Made by a program: the position numbers and the translations under genes. Of a DNA stretch of 52,681 nucleotides, positions 8,457 to 16,907 are shown piece after piece (position 1 is the first letter of the stretch; each line of letters opens with the position of its first letter). The stretch is from NCBI GenBank assembly GCA_013360585.1, contig JABWBH010000030.1, positions 1-52,681 on the forward strand, read 5' to 3'. A model generated the notes under the pieces. The model did not search any database. It had not been told where the DNA came from and was given only the letters and a program-made list of their open reading frames with translations. This stretch comes from Phycisphaerae bacterium. Lineage in GTDB: Bacteria > Planctomycetota > Phycisphaerae > UBA1845.

Positions 8457-8486
8457 TTGACGGGACGTCGCGTCCACCGCTAGCAT
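8457..8486 (+). promoter_or_regulatory. sigma-70-like promoter with embedded palindrome, upstream of tolC-like gene
   Basis: TTGACG (8457-8462) and TAGCAT (8481-8486) are 18 bases apart. The spacer holds an inverted repeat, GGACG-TCG-CGTCC (8463-8475), which could be an operator. It lies in the 324-bp gap between the divergent Rieske and TolC-family genes and would give a leader of about 200 nt. A small hairpin, CGGGC-GAT-GCCCG, lies at 8552-8564. I see no gene in the rest of the gap. Confidence 0.5.
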
Positions 8487-8689
8487 CCGCCCACAACGGT
8501 TCGCGGGCGCGCCGGCGCGGCGGGCGGCGCGGATCGGCTTGCCTCACCCGCCGGGCGATGCCCGCAGGGGTTCGAGGGCGTGTTGCATCGGCGGCGAGCG
8601 GGGTTGCCGCGCCGGTCTCCACCGGGAGGTCGGCCGCTTCGGGTCGCCAGCCCGCAAAGGCGGACTCAACAAATCAGGTGGATCGTCAC

Positions 8690-10483
8690 ATGACCTTGAC
8701 ACGATGGTTCAGAACCCGCTCAGACGGCTCGAAACACACGCCCCCTTGCGGCGGCCGCTCCGTGCGACGCCGGAGACGGGGGTCGTGGATCATCGGCGGG
8801 ACGGTGCTTGCGTGCGTCGCCGGCGCCACGGCGCAGGAGGAGCCCGTCACGCGCGTGTCGGTCGAAGTCGCCGGTGAGCAGGAAGAGTCGCAGTCCGCGG
8901 AACCCGTCACCGAAGCGCTGGATGTCGACCGCGTTCTCCGACAGATCATCCCTCCCCATCGGATTGACGAATACGGCGAACCTGATGTCCGCGACGGGGA
9001 CAAACCCGATCCGGCGTATTATGAACGCCTGCTCAATCGCATCGCACACGTCCGCAGACCGGTGCAGGTGCGCCTGACGATCGAGGAGGTGCTGGAGCGC
9101 GTTCTGCGGCACAACTTCGCCCTCGACGTGGCCCGCTACAACCCGGCGATCGAGGCGACGCGCCTCGTCGAGGCGGAGGCGTTGTTCGACGCCTCGCTCT
9201 ACTCCAACATCAGCAAGCTCATCCAGGACCGACCGTCCGGGTCGCAGCTCTCCGCAACCGACTTCGACCGGTTTTCCTGGGAGACCGGCGTGCGCAAACT
9301 GCTGCCCGGCGGCATGCGCGTCAACACCAGTTACAGCCTGGAGCGCCAGTCGACGAGCCTCGCGTTCCAGCAGCTCAATCCCCAGTACTTCAGCCAGCTC
9401 AACCTCGGCTTCCAGCAGCCCTTGCTGCGCGGGTTCGGCATTGATTACAACCGCTCGGCGATCGTTGTTGCGTCGCACGGGCAGCGCATCGCCGATCATC
9501 AGTACCGCGAGCAGGTCCGCGACGTCGTGCGGCAGGTGGAGGCGACGTTCTGGCGTCTCGTGCAGGCGCGCGGCGAAGTCGTCATCTCCGCCCGTCTCCT
9601 CGAAAAATTCGAGAGCATCTACGACTTTCTCGAAAAGCGGAAGGACTTCGACGTCAACAAAATCCAGCTCGAGGACACCAAGGCGAACCTCGAGACGACC
9701 CGGGCGGAGTTCCTGCGCATCCTTTCCGCCGTGCGCAACGCCGAAGACGCGCTGATCGCGCTGATGAACGATCCGGAGCTGAACCTCGGCAACGAGATCG
9801 AGATCATCCCGGACGGGATTCCCGTCTACCCGCGCATCGTGGTGGACCGCATCGGCGAGCTTCAGACCGCGCTCGAAAGCCGCACCGAGATCAAGTCCGC
9901 GCAGCTCGCCGTCATGAACGCGGCGATCGGCATCGGACAGGCGCGCAACGAACTGCTCCCCCGCCTTGACCTGACGTTCAATTACGCGGTGGACGGCCTC
10001 GGGAAAAGCGCCGACCGGTCCTTTGATGAAGTGACGAAGCACGATTTCACGGAATATTCGATCGGCGTCGAATTCGAGATCCCGATCGGCAATCGCGCAG
10101 CGAAGGCCCGGCATCAACGCGCCCGACTTACCCTCGCGCAGGCCGAGGCGGAACTGAAGCGCCGCACCGAGCAGATCATCACCGAAGTCAACGTCGCCGT
10201 CCGAAACCTCGAGACAAACTGGGCGGTCATTCTTCCGCGGCTGGAGTCGGTCGAGGCCGGCGTCCGCCAGGTCGAGGCGATCGACGCCCGCGCGGAGCGC
10301 AAGGACTACGCCCAGCTCAACGCTGAACTCGGGGCGCATAACGGACTCGCCGCCGGACGCCGCCAGCTCCTTCAGGCGCTTGTCGATTACTACCTCTCGG
10401 TGATCGACCTGGAGCGCGCCAAGGGGACGCTGCTGGAATACAACAACATTGTGCTCGTGCCGGTCGAAAACGAAGGCCCCTGA
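8690..10483 (+). CDS. TolC-family outer membrane efflux protein
   Basis: The frame is open far upstream, but the ATG at 8690 has AGGTGG eight bases before it and is followed by a basic stretch and a hydrophobic signal helix (about residues 31-48) ending near GATAQEE. The 597-residue product has the TolC-family repeat: LTIEEVLERVLRHNFALDVAR near 130 and a second copy with QTALESRTEIKSAQLAV near 390. Long polar helices (for example 270-330 and 480-540) would form the periplasmic tunnel. Members are outer-membrane exit ducts for efflux pumps or type I secretion. No inner-membrane pump or adaptor lies beside it. A perfect hairpin follows the stop. Confidence 0.9.
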   Translation: MTLTRWFRTRSDGSKHTPPCGGRSVRRRRRGSWIIGGTVLACVAGATAQEEPVTRVSVEVAGEQEESQSAEPVTEALDVDRVLRQIIPPHRIDEYGEPDVRDGDKPDPAYYERLLNRIAHVRRPVQVRLTIEEVLERVLRHNFALDVARYNPAIEATRLVEAEALFDASLYSNISKLIQDRPSGSQLSATDFDRFSWETGVRKLLPGGMRVNTSYSLERQSTSLAFQQLNPQYFSQLNLGFQQPLLRGFGIDYNRSAIVVASHGQRIADHQYREQVRDVVRQVEATFWRLVQARGEVVISARLLEKFESIYDFLEKRKDFDVNKIQLEDTKANLETTRAEFLRILSAVRNAEDALIALMNDPELNLGNEIEIIPDGIPVYPRIVVDRIGELQTALESRTEIKSAQLAVMNAAIGIGQARNELLPRLDLTFNYAVDGLGKSADRSFDEVTKHDFTEYSIGVEFEIPIGNRAAKARHQRARLTLAQAEAELKRRTEQIITEVNVAVRNLETNWAVILPRLESVEAGVRQVEAIDARAERKDYAQLNAELGAHNGLAAGRRQLLQALVDYYLSVIDLERAKGTLLEYNNIVLVPVENEGP

Positions 10484-10491
10484 CGACAGGC

Positions 10492-10510
10492 CGCCGTCAC
10501 CACGACGGCG
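10492..10510. terminator. perfect 7-bp hairpin between convergent genes
   Basis: CGCCGTC (10492-10498), loop ACCAC, GACGGCG (10504-10510). It fills the 31-bp gap between the stops of the tolC-like and glycosyltransferase genes, so it probably serves both strands. T tracts are weak. Confidence 0.6.
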
Positions 10511-10514
10511 ACGG

Positions 10515-11225
10515 TTAATCCCGCCGAAATCGCAGGCGCCACAAATCCGCGAGCACGCTCAACGAATCCCGCACCGTCCGCACCCGGCTGTCCGGATCGT
10601 TGCGCCAGATGATCCCGACTTCGCGGATGCGGAACCCGCGCCCCCGGGCGAGTTGCAACGCTTCGCAGTCGAACGCAAACCCCTCGGTCCGCACGTCGGG
10701 AAAAACACTCCGCGCCGCACGCCGGGTGAACAATTTGAAACCGCACTGGGTGTCGAGGATGTCCGGTAGGAGGATGCGCCTCCGCAGCGCCCGGAACGTC
10801 CGCTCCATCATCCTCCGCCGCAGCGGCTGAGGCGGGTCGAGAACCGAATCCGGCATCCGCCGTGAGCCGATGACGACATCGTACCCCGCGTCGATCCAGG
10901 GCAGGAGTTTGTTGATCTCGGACAGCGGCGCGGAAAGATCGGCGTCGGTCATCAGGATCGCCTCGCCCGACGCCGCAAGCATGCCGTCGCGCACGCACGC
11001 TCCTTTGCCACGGTGGGCGACCGAGCGGATGACGCGGAGCCGCGCCGGGTCCGGCCCGGCCGCCGCAAAGGCTTCAACTCGTTCGGGCGTTCCGTCACGG
11101 CTGCCGTCGTCCACGACGATGACCTCGCAGACGATTGCGCTGCCTGCGGACCCGGTCAGTTCGTCAAGCGTCCGCTGAATACGCGAGGCTTCGTTGTAAG
11201 CCGGGATGACCACCGAAAGACGCAT
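10515..11225 (-). CDS. GT2 family glycosyltransferase (dolichyl-phosphate-type)
   Basis: The 236-residue protein starts directly with the GT-A fold signature SVVIPAYNEASRI, then VIVVDDGSRDGT, HRGKGACVRDG and the metal-binding DADLSAP (Asp-X-Asp, about residues 93-95). VVIGSRRMPDS and DTQCGFKLFT are typical, in my knowledge, of the polyprenol-phosphate glucosyl/mannosyl transferase (ALG5/DPM1-like) branch. It would transfer a sugar from a nucleotide donor to a polyprenyl phosphate at the cytoplasmic membrane. It has no C-terminal membrane helices. It is second in a two-gene unit, 12 bases after the small membrane protein. Confidence 0.9.
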   Translation of the reverse strand: MRLSVVIPAYNEASRIQRTLDELTGSAGSAIVCEVIVVDDGSRDGTPERVEAFAAAGPDPARLRVIRSVAHRGKGACVRDGMLAASGEAILMTDADLSAPLSEINKLLPWIDAGYDVVIGSRRMPDSVLDPPQPLRRRMMERTFRALRRRILLPDILDTQCGFKLFTRRAARSVFPDVRTEGFAFDCEALQLARGRGFRIREVGIIWRNDPDSRVRTVRDSLSVLADLWRLRFRRD

Positions 11226-11237
11226 CTGGACGCTCGC

Positions 11238-11618
11238 TCACTCCCGCGACGCATCCGCGGGATCTTCATCGGCGGCCGACGGAGGATCCGCACCCGGTCG
11301 CGGCGACCCGCGCATCAGGAGCACCTGCGCCGTGATCCACGCCGCCAGCGCGGCGCCCACGCCGCATCCGCGAAGCCACGGCGGGATCGACAAGGGAACA
11401 ATCCACCAGCCCCAGCACGCGCTGACGCCACCGAGCGTGAACATCGCCGCCAGCAGCGCTCCGGCGACCGCGCGATCGCGCATCACGAGTCCGGCGCCCG
11501 GAACGAGGACGTTGGCGATCCACGCGGAAGTGCTCGATCTTCCCGAAGTCCGCCGTGGCCCGCAGTCGGTTCCCGTTGCGGCTTGAATCTGTGCGCGCCC
11601 GTCGGATAATGCCCGCAT
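11238..11618 (-). CDS. small membrane protein, unknown
   Basis: From the ATG at 11618 the product has 126 residues, with hydrophobic stretches near 35-65 and 70-100 separated by a Pro/Trp turn, and a charged C-terminal tail rich in Asp and Ser. ANVLVPGAGLVMRDRAVAGALL recalls the TM2-like proteins in which a Pro-Gly-X-Gly motif opens a two-helix hairpin, but I cannot name the family firmly. It is probably cotranscribed with the glycosyltransferase and diverges from the lipoprotein at 11659. The frame is open to 11660, but those starts would overlap the divergent gene. Confidence 0.6.
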   Translation of the reverse strand: MRALSDGRAQIQAATGTDCGPRRTSGRSSTSAWIANVLVPGAGLVMRDRAVAGALLAAMFTLGGVSACWGWWIVPLSIPPWLRGCGVGAALAAWITAQVLLMRGSPRPGADPPSAADEDPADASRE

Positions 11619-11658
11619 GAGGCGCGAGAATACCGCAGCAACCCGATCTCCGCGAGGC

Positions 11659-12213
11659 ATGACGGTATGCGTCGCCGCGGCGCTGACCGTCTTGACCGTG
11701 TTCTCCGGCGGGTGTCAGACGGGGGGCGCTTCGACCGCGAATTTCGCCGTCAGGCAGGTGCCCGGGGCGGACGAGGTGCAGGCGTTTCAGGCCGCCCGCG
11801 ATGCAATGCTCGGACTTGGGTTCCAGATCGCGCTGGCCGAGCCCGACCGCGGCCGGCTGGAAAGCGCCCCGGCGCAAGAGGAGGAGCTGGAGTTCGCCGC
11901 CCGCAGCCGGACGCACGAGACGGGCCGGCGTCAGCGGCGCGTCGCCTCCGTGCGGATCGAGGGGGGGGACGGCGATGTCAAGGTGTTCTGCCGCGTCGAG
12001 ATTCAGGAGCCTTCGACGGAGGCGCACCGCTTCCGAGCTTCGGTGGACTCCTCGCTGGACCGCCCAGGCGAGACGCCGATCGACCGCGACGCCGCCACCA
12101 CGCCCGATCAGAACACGGTCTGGCGCACGATCGGACGCGACCGCGACCTCGAACGCTCAATCCTCGACGCCGTGACGCAACTCGCTGGTGCGTCCGCGAT
12201 TCTCGACGAGTGA
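11659..12213 (+). CDS. lipoprotein, unknown function
   Basis: The ATG at 11659 starts a clean lipoprotein signal: a short hydrophobic run ending FSGGC, with Cys about residue 19. The frame also opens at 11617, where an ATG overlaps the divergent gene's start. The mature part (about 165 residues) begins with a Ser/Thr/Gly linker, then an alpha/beta-looking domain (AFQAARDAMLGLGFQI, KVFCRVEIQE) and a C-terminal helix (RDLERSILDAV). No catalytic motif seen. It converges with the kinase gene 17 bases downstream. Confidence 0.75.
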   Translation: MTVCVAAALTVLTVFSGGCQTGGASTANFAVRQVPGADEVQAFQAARDAMLGLGFQIALAEPDRGRLESAPAQEEELEFAARSRTHETGRRQRRVASVRIEGGDGDVKVFCRVEIQEPSTEAHRFRASVDSSLDRPGETPIDRDAATTPDQNTVWRTIGRDRDLERSILDAVTQLAGASAILDE

Positions 12214-12230
12214 TCTCGTCCGCGGCGGCG

Positions 12231-15200
12231 TCACGAACCGCCGACTTCCTCGTCGGACGTCGCGAGGCGTCGATAACTCTCGGTTTTTTCGGCGTCGCCT
12301 CTGCGTTCGTACAACTCCGCCAAGGCGGCTGCGCAAGCTCGCGCTGCACCCGCATCGCGAGGAGATGTCCCCTGTAATATGCGTTCCGCCGCAAGAAGCT
12401 GGCGCTCCGCATCCTCGAGCGCGTTCGCGGAGAGCAGGCAGCTCCCCCACGCAATCCGCGCCGCCGCGGAGCGCGCCGGATCACCCTTGCGGTCAGACAA
12501 TTCGGCCACCGCTTCGTAACAGACCGTCCGCAACCGCGAGCACTCCGGCTGACCGGTCAGCCCTGATTCCGCCTCGCGCAGGACCGCCTCCGCCTCGTCA
12601 ACGCGCCCTTGGCGCAAGATCGCGACTCCCAGGGTCAGTCCGAATTCGGCGCGTCGCAGGGGCGCGTCGCCCGGCTGAGTCTCGTTGAGAATGTCGAGCG
12701 CCTCGCGCATGACGATTTCGGATTGCACGAGACTAGCGCTCTGCCCAGTCAGGTTCAGCGTCCGGGCGTAACTGTTCAGGATCGTGGCGACATAGGAGTG
12801 CCGCTCGCCGTAAGCGCGACGGTAAAGCGCCACCGCCTTGGACAGATCCTCCGCGGCTTCCGCATACCGTCCCAGCAACCGCTTTGCCTGACCGCGCTGG
12901 CGGTAACACTCGCCCAACAACTCGGCGGCCGCGTCGTCCGCCCCGGACTCGAGACGTTCGATGGCCTCGCAATACCGGGAGATCGCCTCCGCGTACGCCT
13001 TCCTGCCGAGTTGGGCGTCGCCGATGTCCTTCAGACATGCCGCGAGCTCCCTCGGACGGGATTCCGCATGCTCGCGCGCAATGCGCAAGGCCGCCTCGAG
13101 CGCGGACAGGGACTCGTCGTAACGACCTTGCCTGGCGCGGAGCGACGCGATCCCCCTGAAAATCTTCGCGTTCAAGAGTCCGTTCTCGCCGAGCCGGCTC
13201 CGGCTGATCGTCAAAGCACGGTCGAACAATATCTCCGCTTCGTCCCACTGTCCCTCGTCGTTGAGATACTGGGCGTAGTGCAGCGTCGCCTCCGCGACGT
13301 CGACGTTGTCTTCCGTGCTGCGTTGCGTCAGGATCTCCCAACCCTGCTTGAGATACTGCCCCGCCAGGGCGCGCTCAGCGGGTTCGTTCTCATGCAGGTA
13401 AAGCCCCAGGACGTTCATCGTCCGCCCGATTGCGACGTGATACGGATCGTCGATCAGGCGACGTTGAACGTCCAGCGACCACGTCAGCAGCGGGCGGACT
13501 TTCTGCATCTGCCCTTGATGCCACGCGTTCATCGCCCGCACGTAGGCGTAGTGCGCGACCGCCAGGCGATCGCTCGTGTCTCCGTCGCTCTCCAGCAGCG
13601 CCTGCAACTCCGCCAGAAAGCGGTCGGCCGCCGCGAAATCGGCGCGAACCGTCGCCAGTTGGGAGCGATCCAGCAGCAGTTGCACGCGGAGTTCGTCGTC
13701 CGCTCGGGAAAGCCCCTCCAGCACCTCCGCGGCGCGCCGCTGATGCTCCTCGGCGCGATCGTAGGCGCCGCGCTCGTACTCCAGCCGACCGAGATCCGTG
13801 AGGCTCTCCACGACGTCGCCGGATCCGTCCGGGTGGCGGCGAACACGGCGCGATAAAACGTCTTCCAGCGTCCTTTGCGCCGACGCGTAGTCCGAGCGGG
13901 CCCGCACGCCGCACAACGCCGCCGCACGCATCGATGCCTCGACCGCCGGGTGATCGTCGCCGGACGTCGCTCGACGCAGCGCAAGCGCTTCCAGGTGGTG
14001 CTCCTCCGCGCGGAGGTCGTCGCCCAGTTGTGAGTACGCCTCCCCAAGCGTCTCATGCACGTCCGCCGCCACCAGCGGCTGATCCTTCAACTCGCGCCGG
14101 ATGCGGCGATCCGTCTCGTCGAGCGCCTCCCGAAGCAGCGTGGTGTCCCGCCCGCGCGCCAGGTCAGGGTCGATCGACTGCAGGATTCCGCGCAGGAAGC
14201 GGACCGTCTGCTCAGCACGCGCCGCGGCGCGCGCCGCCTGCTCGCGGGCCGCCTCCGCCCCTCGGTATAACGAAAACGACGTCACACTGAAAATCAGCAC
14301 CGCCAGCACCCCCGCCGCACCGACTCCCGCCGCCGTCCGATGACGCCGCAGCGCCTTGCGCAGCACGTACCACGTGCTGTCGCGCTTCGCCTCGATCGCC
14401 TCTCCGGCAAGGTAGTGCCTCACGTCGCGCGCCAGTTCGCCCGCCGTCTGATACCGGCGGTCGCGATCCTTGTGCAGACAGCGAAGCACGATCGTGTCCA
14501 CGTCGTCGTCGATCCCCGCACGCAGCGAAGACGGACGCGGGGGATCCGCCTCCCGGATGTTTCGGATCGTCTGCCACGCGGAACCGCTCACATCGTAGGG
14601 GAAGCGCCCGGTGAGTAACTGAAAAAGCATCACACCGAGGGAATACACGTCCGTCCGCACGTCCACCTGGTCCGGAACGCCTTCCGTCTGCTCGGGACTC
14701 GCCCACTGCAGCGACCCGACAAACTGCCCCGTCACCGTCACCGCCGTCGGAGCCGAGTCAGGCCACCCCCCGCCCGCCCCTCGCGCCAGTCCGAAGTCCA
14801 GCACATAAGGTTCGCCGCCTTCGTCCATCCGGATGTTCCCGGGTTTCAGGTCGCGATGAACGATGCCGCGAAGGTGCGCCGCGTTCACGGCGTCGCACAC
14901 CTTGACGAACACGCGGAGCACGCCCTCCACGTCAAGATTCCGGCCGCACGCGTACTCGTCCAGCGACTCCCCCGCGATGTAATCCATCACGAAGAAAAAG
15001 TGTCCGCCCGCGCTGCCGCTGTCGTGGATCGCCACGATGTTCGGATGACGCACCGCCGCCAGCAGCCGGACCTCCCGCTCGAACCGCGCCCGATCGGACG
15101 GCCCCGCAAAAGGCCCCTCACGCATCACCTTGACCGCCACCGTCCGCCCCGTCGCCTCCTGATGCGCACGGTAGACCACGCCCTGCCCCCCACGATGAAT

Positions 15201-15350
15201 CTCGTGCAGCAGGCGATATCCGGGAAGACTGTCCGAAGGAATCGACGTCGGCGGATCGCCGGATCGCGAAAGAAGCTCAGCCTCCGCCCGCGCCGCAAGG
15301 ATCAGATCGCGCTCGGACGTTCGCGGGTTGGGCGAAGGCGCATCGGACAT
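12231..15350 (-). CDS. serine/threonine protein kinase with C-terminal TPR array
   Basis: The ATG follows the sigma factor stop by three bases, with GGAGG inside the sigma gene nine bases upstream, so translation is probably coupled. The 1039-residue protein has a Hanks-type kinase domain (about 45-315): glycine loop RGGQGVV, Lys74 in VAVKV, HRDLKPGN (Asp167), DFG (Asp185) and WASPEQ. One membrane helix follows at about 338-360, then a coiled linker and tetratricopeptide repeats over roughly 420-1030 (for example AEEHHLEALALRRA, EAISRYCEAIERL). The kinase would face the cytoplasm and the TPR array the periplasm or paryphoplasm. Planctomycetes commonly pair such kinases with ECF sigma factors; the target is not known. 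Confidence 0.93.
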   Translation of the reverse strand: MSDAPSPNPRTSERDLILAARAEAELLSRSGDPPTSIPSDSLPGYRLLHEIHRGGQGVVYRAHQEATGRTVAVKVMREGPFAGPSDRARFEREVRLLAAVRHPNIVAIHDSGSAGGHFFFVMDYIAGESLDEYACGRNLDVEGVLRVFVKVCDAVNAAHLRGIVHRDLKPGNIRMDEGGEPYVLDFGLARGAGGGWPDSAPTAVTVTGQFVGSLQWASPEQTEGVPDQVDVRTDVYSLGVMLFQLLTGRFPYDVSGSAWQTIRNIREADPPRPSSLRAGIDDDVDTIVLRCLHKDRDRRYQTAGELARDVRHYLAGEAIEAKRDSTWYVLRKALRRHRTAAGVGAAGVLAVLIFSVTSFSLYRGAEAAREQAARAAARAEQTVRFLRGILQSIDPDLARGRDTTLLREALDETDRRIRRELKDQPLVAADVHETLGEAYSQLGDDLRAEEHHLEALALRRATSGDDHPAVEASMRAAALCGVRARSDYASAQRTLEDVLSRRVRRHPDGSGDVVESLTDLGRLEYERGAYDRAEEHQRRAAEVLEGLSRADDELRVQLLLDRSQLATVRADFAAADRFLAELQALLESDGDTSDRLAVAHYAYVRAMNAWHQGQMQKVRPLLTWSLDVQRRLIDDPYHVAIGRTMNVLGLYLHENEPAERALAGQYLKQGWEILTQRSTEDNVDVAEATLHYAQYLNDEGQWDEAEILFDRALTISRSRLGENGLLNAKIFRGIASLRARQGRYDESLSALEAALRIAREHAESRPRELAACLKDIGDAQLGRKAYAEAISRYCEAIERLESGADDAAAELLGECYRQRGQAKRLLGRYAEAAEDLSKAVALYRRAYGERHSYVATILNSYARTLNLTGQSASLVQSEIVMREALDILNETQPGDAPLRRAEFGLTLGVAILRQGRVDEAEAVLREAESGLTGQPECSRLRTVCYEAVAELSDRKGDPARSAAARIAWGSCLLSANALEDAERQLLAAERILQGTSPRDAGAARACAAALAELYERRGDAEKTESYRRLATSDEEVGGS

Positions 15351-15353
15351 CGG

Positions 15354-15977
15354 TCAGCCTCCGTCGCTGATGAAGCGGGTCAGCGCGCCGAGCTTCTCAC
15401 GCAGCAGGCGATGCGCGCGGCTGCGCAGCATGTAGGCCGCCCCCAGGGAGCGGTTCATCTTCGGCGCCACTTCTTCCATCGAACGACCCTCGAGGTCGTA
15501 CAACTCCACGACTCTCCGGTACGCTTCAGGCAGGGTCTCGATCGCCGTCGCCAGCGCCGCCAGCGCCTCCTCGCGCCGCGCCGCCCGGCTCGGCGTCGAG
15601 TCCGTCATACCCAGCAGAAAACTCAACTCGTTCAGCGAGCTTCCTTCTTCCGCCAGTTGAACGCGCCGGCGGTCGCCGCCGCGCTTTCGCGACTCCAGCG
15701 TACGAAGAACGTCCACCAGGTTGCGCGACGCAATCCGCGCCAGCCAGCCCGCGAACGAACCATCCTCGCGCGGCACGAACTCCCGGATGCCCAGGAAGGC
15801 GTCCGTGTACGTCTGCTGCATCACATCATCCACCGCCAGCAGCGAACGCCACCGCGCGGGAATCTCCAGCTTCGCCCGCACCGCCGGTCCGTGCCGCTCC
15901 AGCAGCGCCGTCAACGCCTCACGATCGCCGTCCACGGCGCGGCGCATCAGATCCATCTCATGCTGAGGCTCGTTCAT
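15354..15977 (-). CDS. ECF-family RNA polymerase sigma factor
   Basis: The ATG at 15977 gives 207 residues; the frame stays open to 16058, but the upstream part is Arg/Gly-rich and unlike the family. Region 2 is at about 10-95 (AVDDVMQQTYTDAFLGI, FAGWLARIASRNLVDVL) and region 4 at about 140-200 (LPEAYRRVVELYDLEGRSMEEVA, a helix-turn-helix). It would direct RNA polymerase to a set of genes in response to a signal. No anti-sigma gene is next to it; the directly following kinase may take that role, as in other planctomycete sigma/kinase pairs. Upstream, 15978-16157 holds no gene I can support. Confidence 0.93.
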   Translation of the reverse strand: MNEPQHEMDLMRRAVDGDREALTALLERHGPAVRAKLEIPARWRSLLAVDDVMQQTYTDAFLGIREFVPREDGSFAGWLARIASRNLVDVLRTLESRKRGGDRRRVQLAEEGSSLNELSFLLGMTDSTPSRAARREEALAALATAIETLPEAYRRVVELYDLEGRSMEEVAPKMNRSLGAAYMLRSRAHRLLREKLGALTRFISDGG

Positions 15978-16157
15978 GACGGCACGACCCTGATGAGACC
16001 GGCGGGCCCGAACTCCGGGGCGGGTGCTCCGTCCTGTGCGGCGGTGGCCGGCCGACAATGCGGACCGTCCCCGTGATGCGGCCCGACGACGGGAAGTCTA
16101 CCGGGGGTACACCGGTTACGGCAACCAACGCAGCCGGACGGTCGAAACCGCCGGCTT

Positions 16158-16886
16158 CTAGTCCGAATGATGTTCGTCCTTGCGGGCCGCGCGGACCCGC
16201 TCGATCCGCTCGATCCCCTCGATTCGCACCAGTTCAGGCAGGATCGCCCGGTGCGACCGATGATAATGACAGTAGGTCAGCGTCAGCCGCTCCTTCCCGT
16301 CCACCGCCTCAACCGCCCACCGCTTGTCCGGAATCTCAAAGTCGTCAAGCACGTCAAGGATCCGGATGCGCGTCTTGCCGTCCGATCCGTCATAAACGAT
16401 CTGACACTCCTGATGACGGCAGGCGCCCAGCGCCCGCTGGTGCAGACGCTGGATCACGGTGAGCACGCTGACCACCATCAACGTCAGCACCACCCCCGCC
16501 GCGGCGTACCCCCCGCCCACCAGCACCCCGATCGAAGCCATCACCCAGATCGTCGCCGCGGTCGTCAGACCCACGACGTTGCCCCGCTCACGGATGATCG
16601 CGCCGGCGCCGAGAAACCCGATGCCGGTGACGATCTGCGCCGCGATCCGCGTCCGGTCTCCGCCGCCGCCGGCGGAAAGCTGCAGGGACGCGATGGTGAA
16701 CAACGTACTCCCCACGCAGATCAGCGCCAGCGTCCGCAACCCGGCGGGCTTGTGCTTGAACTCCCGCTCCGCCCCGGCGATCAGTCCGCAGAAGATCGAA
16801 CTGATGACGAGAAGAACCCCCACCCATCGCGGGTCCAACCCGGATTCGTGAAGGTCGCCGCTGTATGTCCAGAACCACTCCGGCAT
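16158..16886 (-). CDS. MgtC/SapB family membrane protein
   Basis: ATG at 16886 chosen; a GTG at 16904, three bases after the upstream gene's stop, is also possible. Of 242 residues, the first about 145 form four or five membrane helices with the family marks GAEREFKHKPAGLRT and GIGFLGAGAIIRERG then GLTTAATIWV. A soluble C-terminal domain (about 150-242) is ferredoxin-like or ACT-like, as in MgtC proteins. Members act in Mg2+ starvation and membrane-potential or ATP-synthase control; the exact role here is unknown. It is the last gene of a dacB-fdhF-mgtC run. Confidence 0.92.
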   Translation of the reverse strand: MPEWFWTYSGDLHESGLDPRWVGVLLVISSIFCGLIAGAEREFKHKPAGLRTLALICVGSTLFTIASLQLSAGGGGDRTRIAAQIVTGIGFLGAGAIIRERGNVVGLTTAATIWVMASIGVLVGGGYAAAGVVLTLMVVSVLTVIQRLHQRALGACRHQECQIVYDGSDGKTRIRILDVLDDFEIPDKRWAVEAVDGKERLTLTYCHYHRSHRAILPELVRIEGIERIERVRAARKDEHHSD

Positions 16887-16907
16887 GTCGCACCGTACCG
16901 CCACGCC

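Noticed and set aside
8560-8590. tRNA T-loop-like GGGTTCGAGG
   Set aside because: No acceptor, D or anticodon arms could be built around it.
7241-8689. Long open frame upstream of the tolC-like gene, giving a 1080-residue protein
   Set aside because: It lies opposite the well-supported Rieske gene and lacks any domain; the tolC-like signal peptide and ribosome site begin at 8690.
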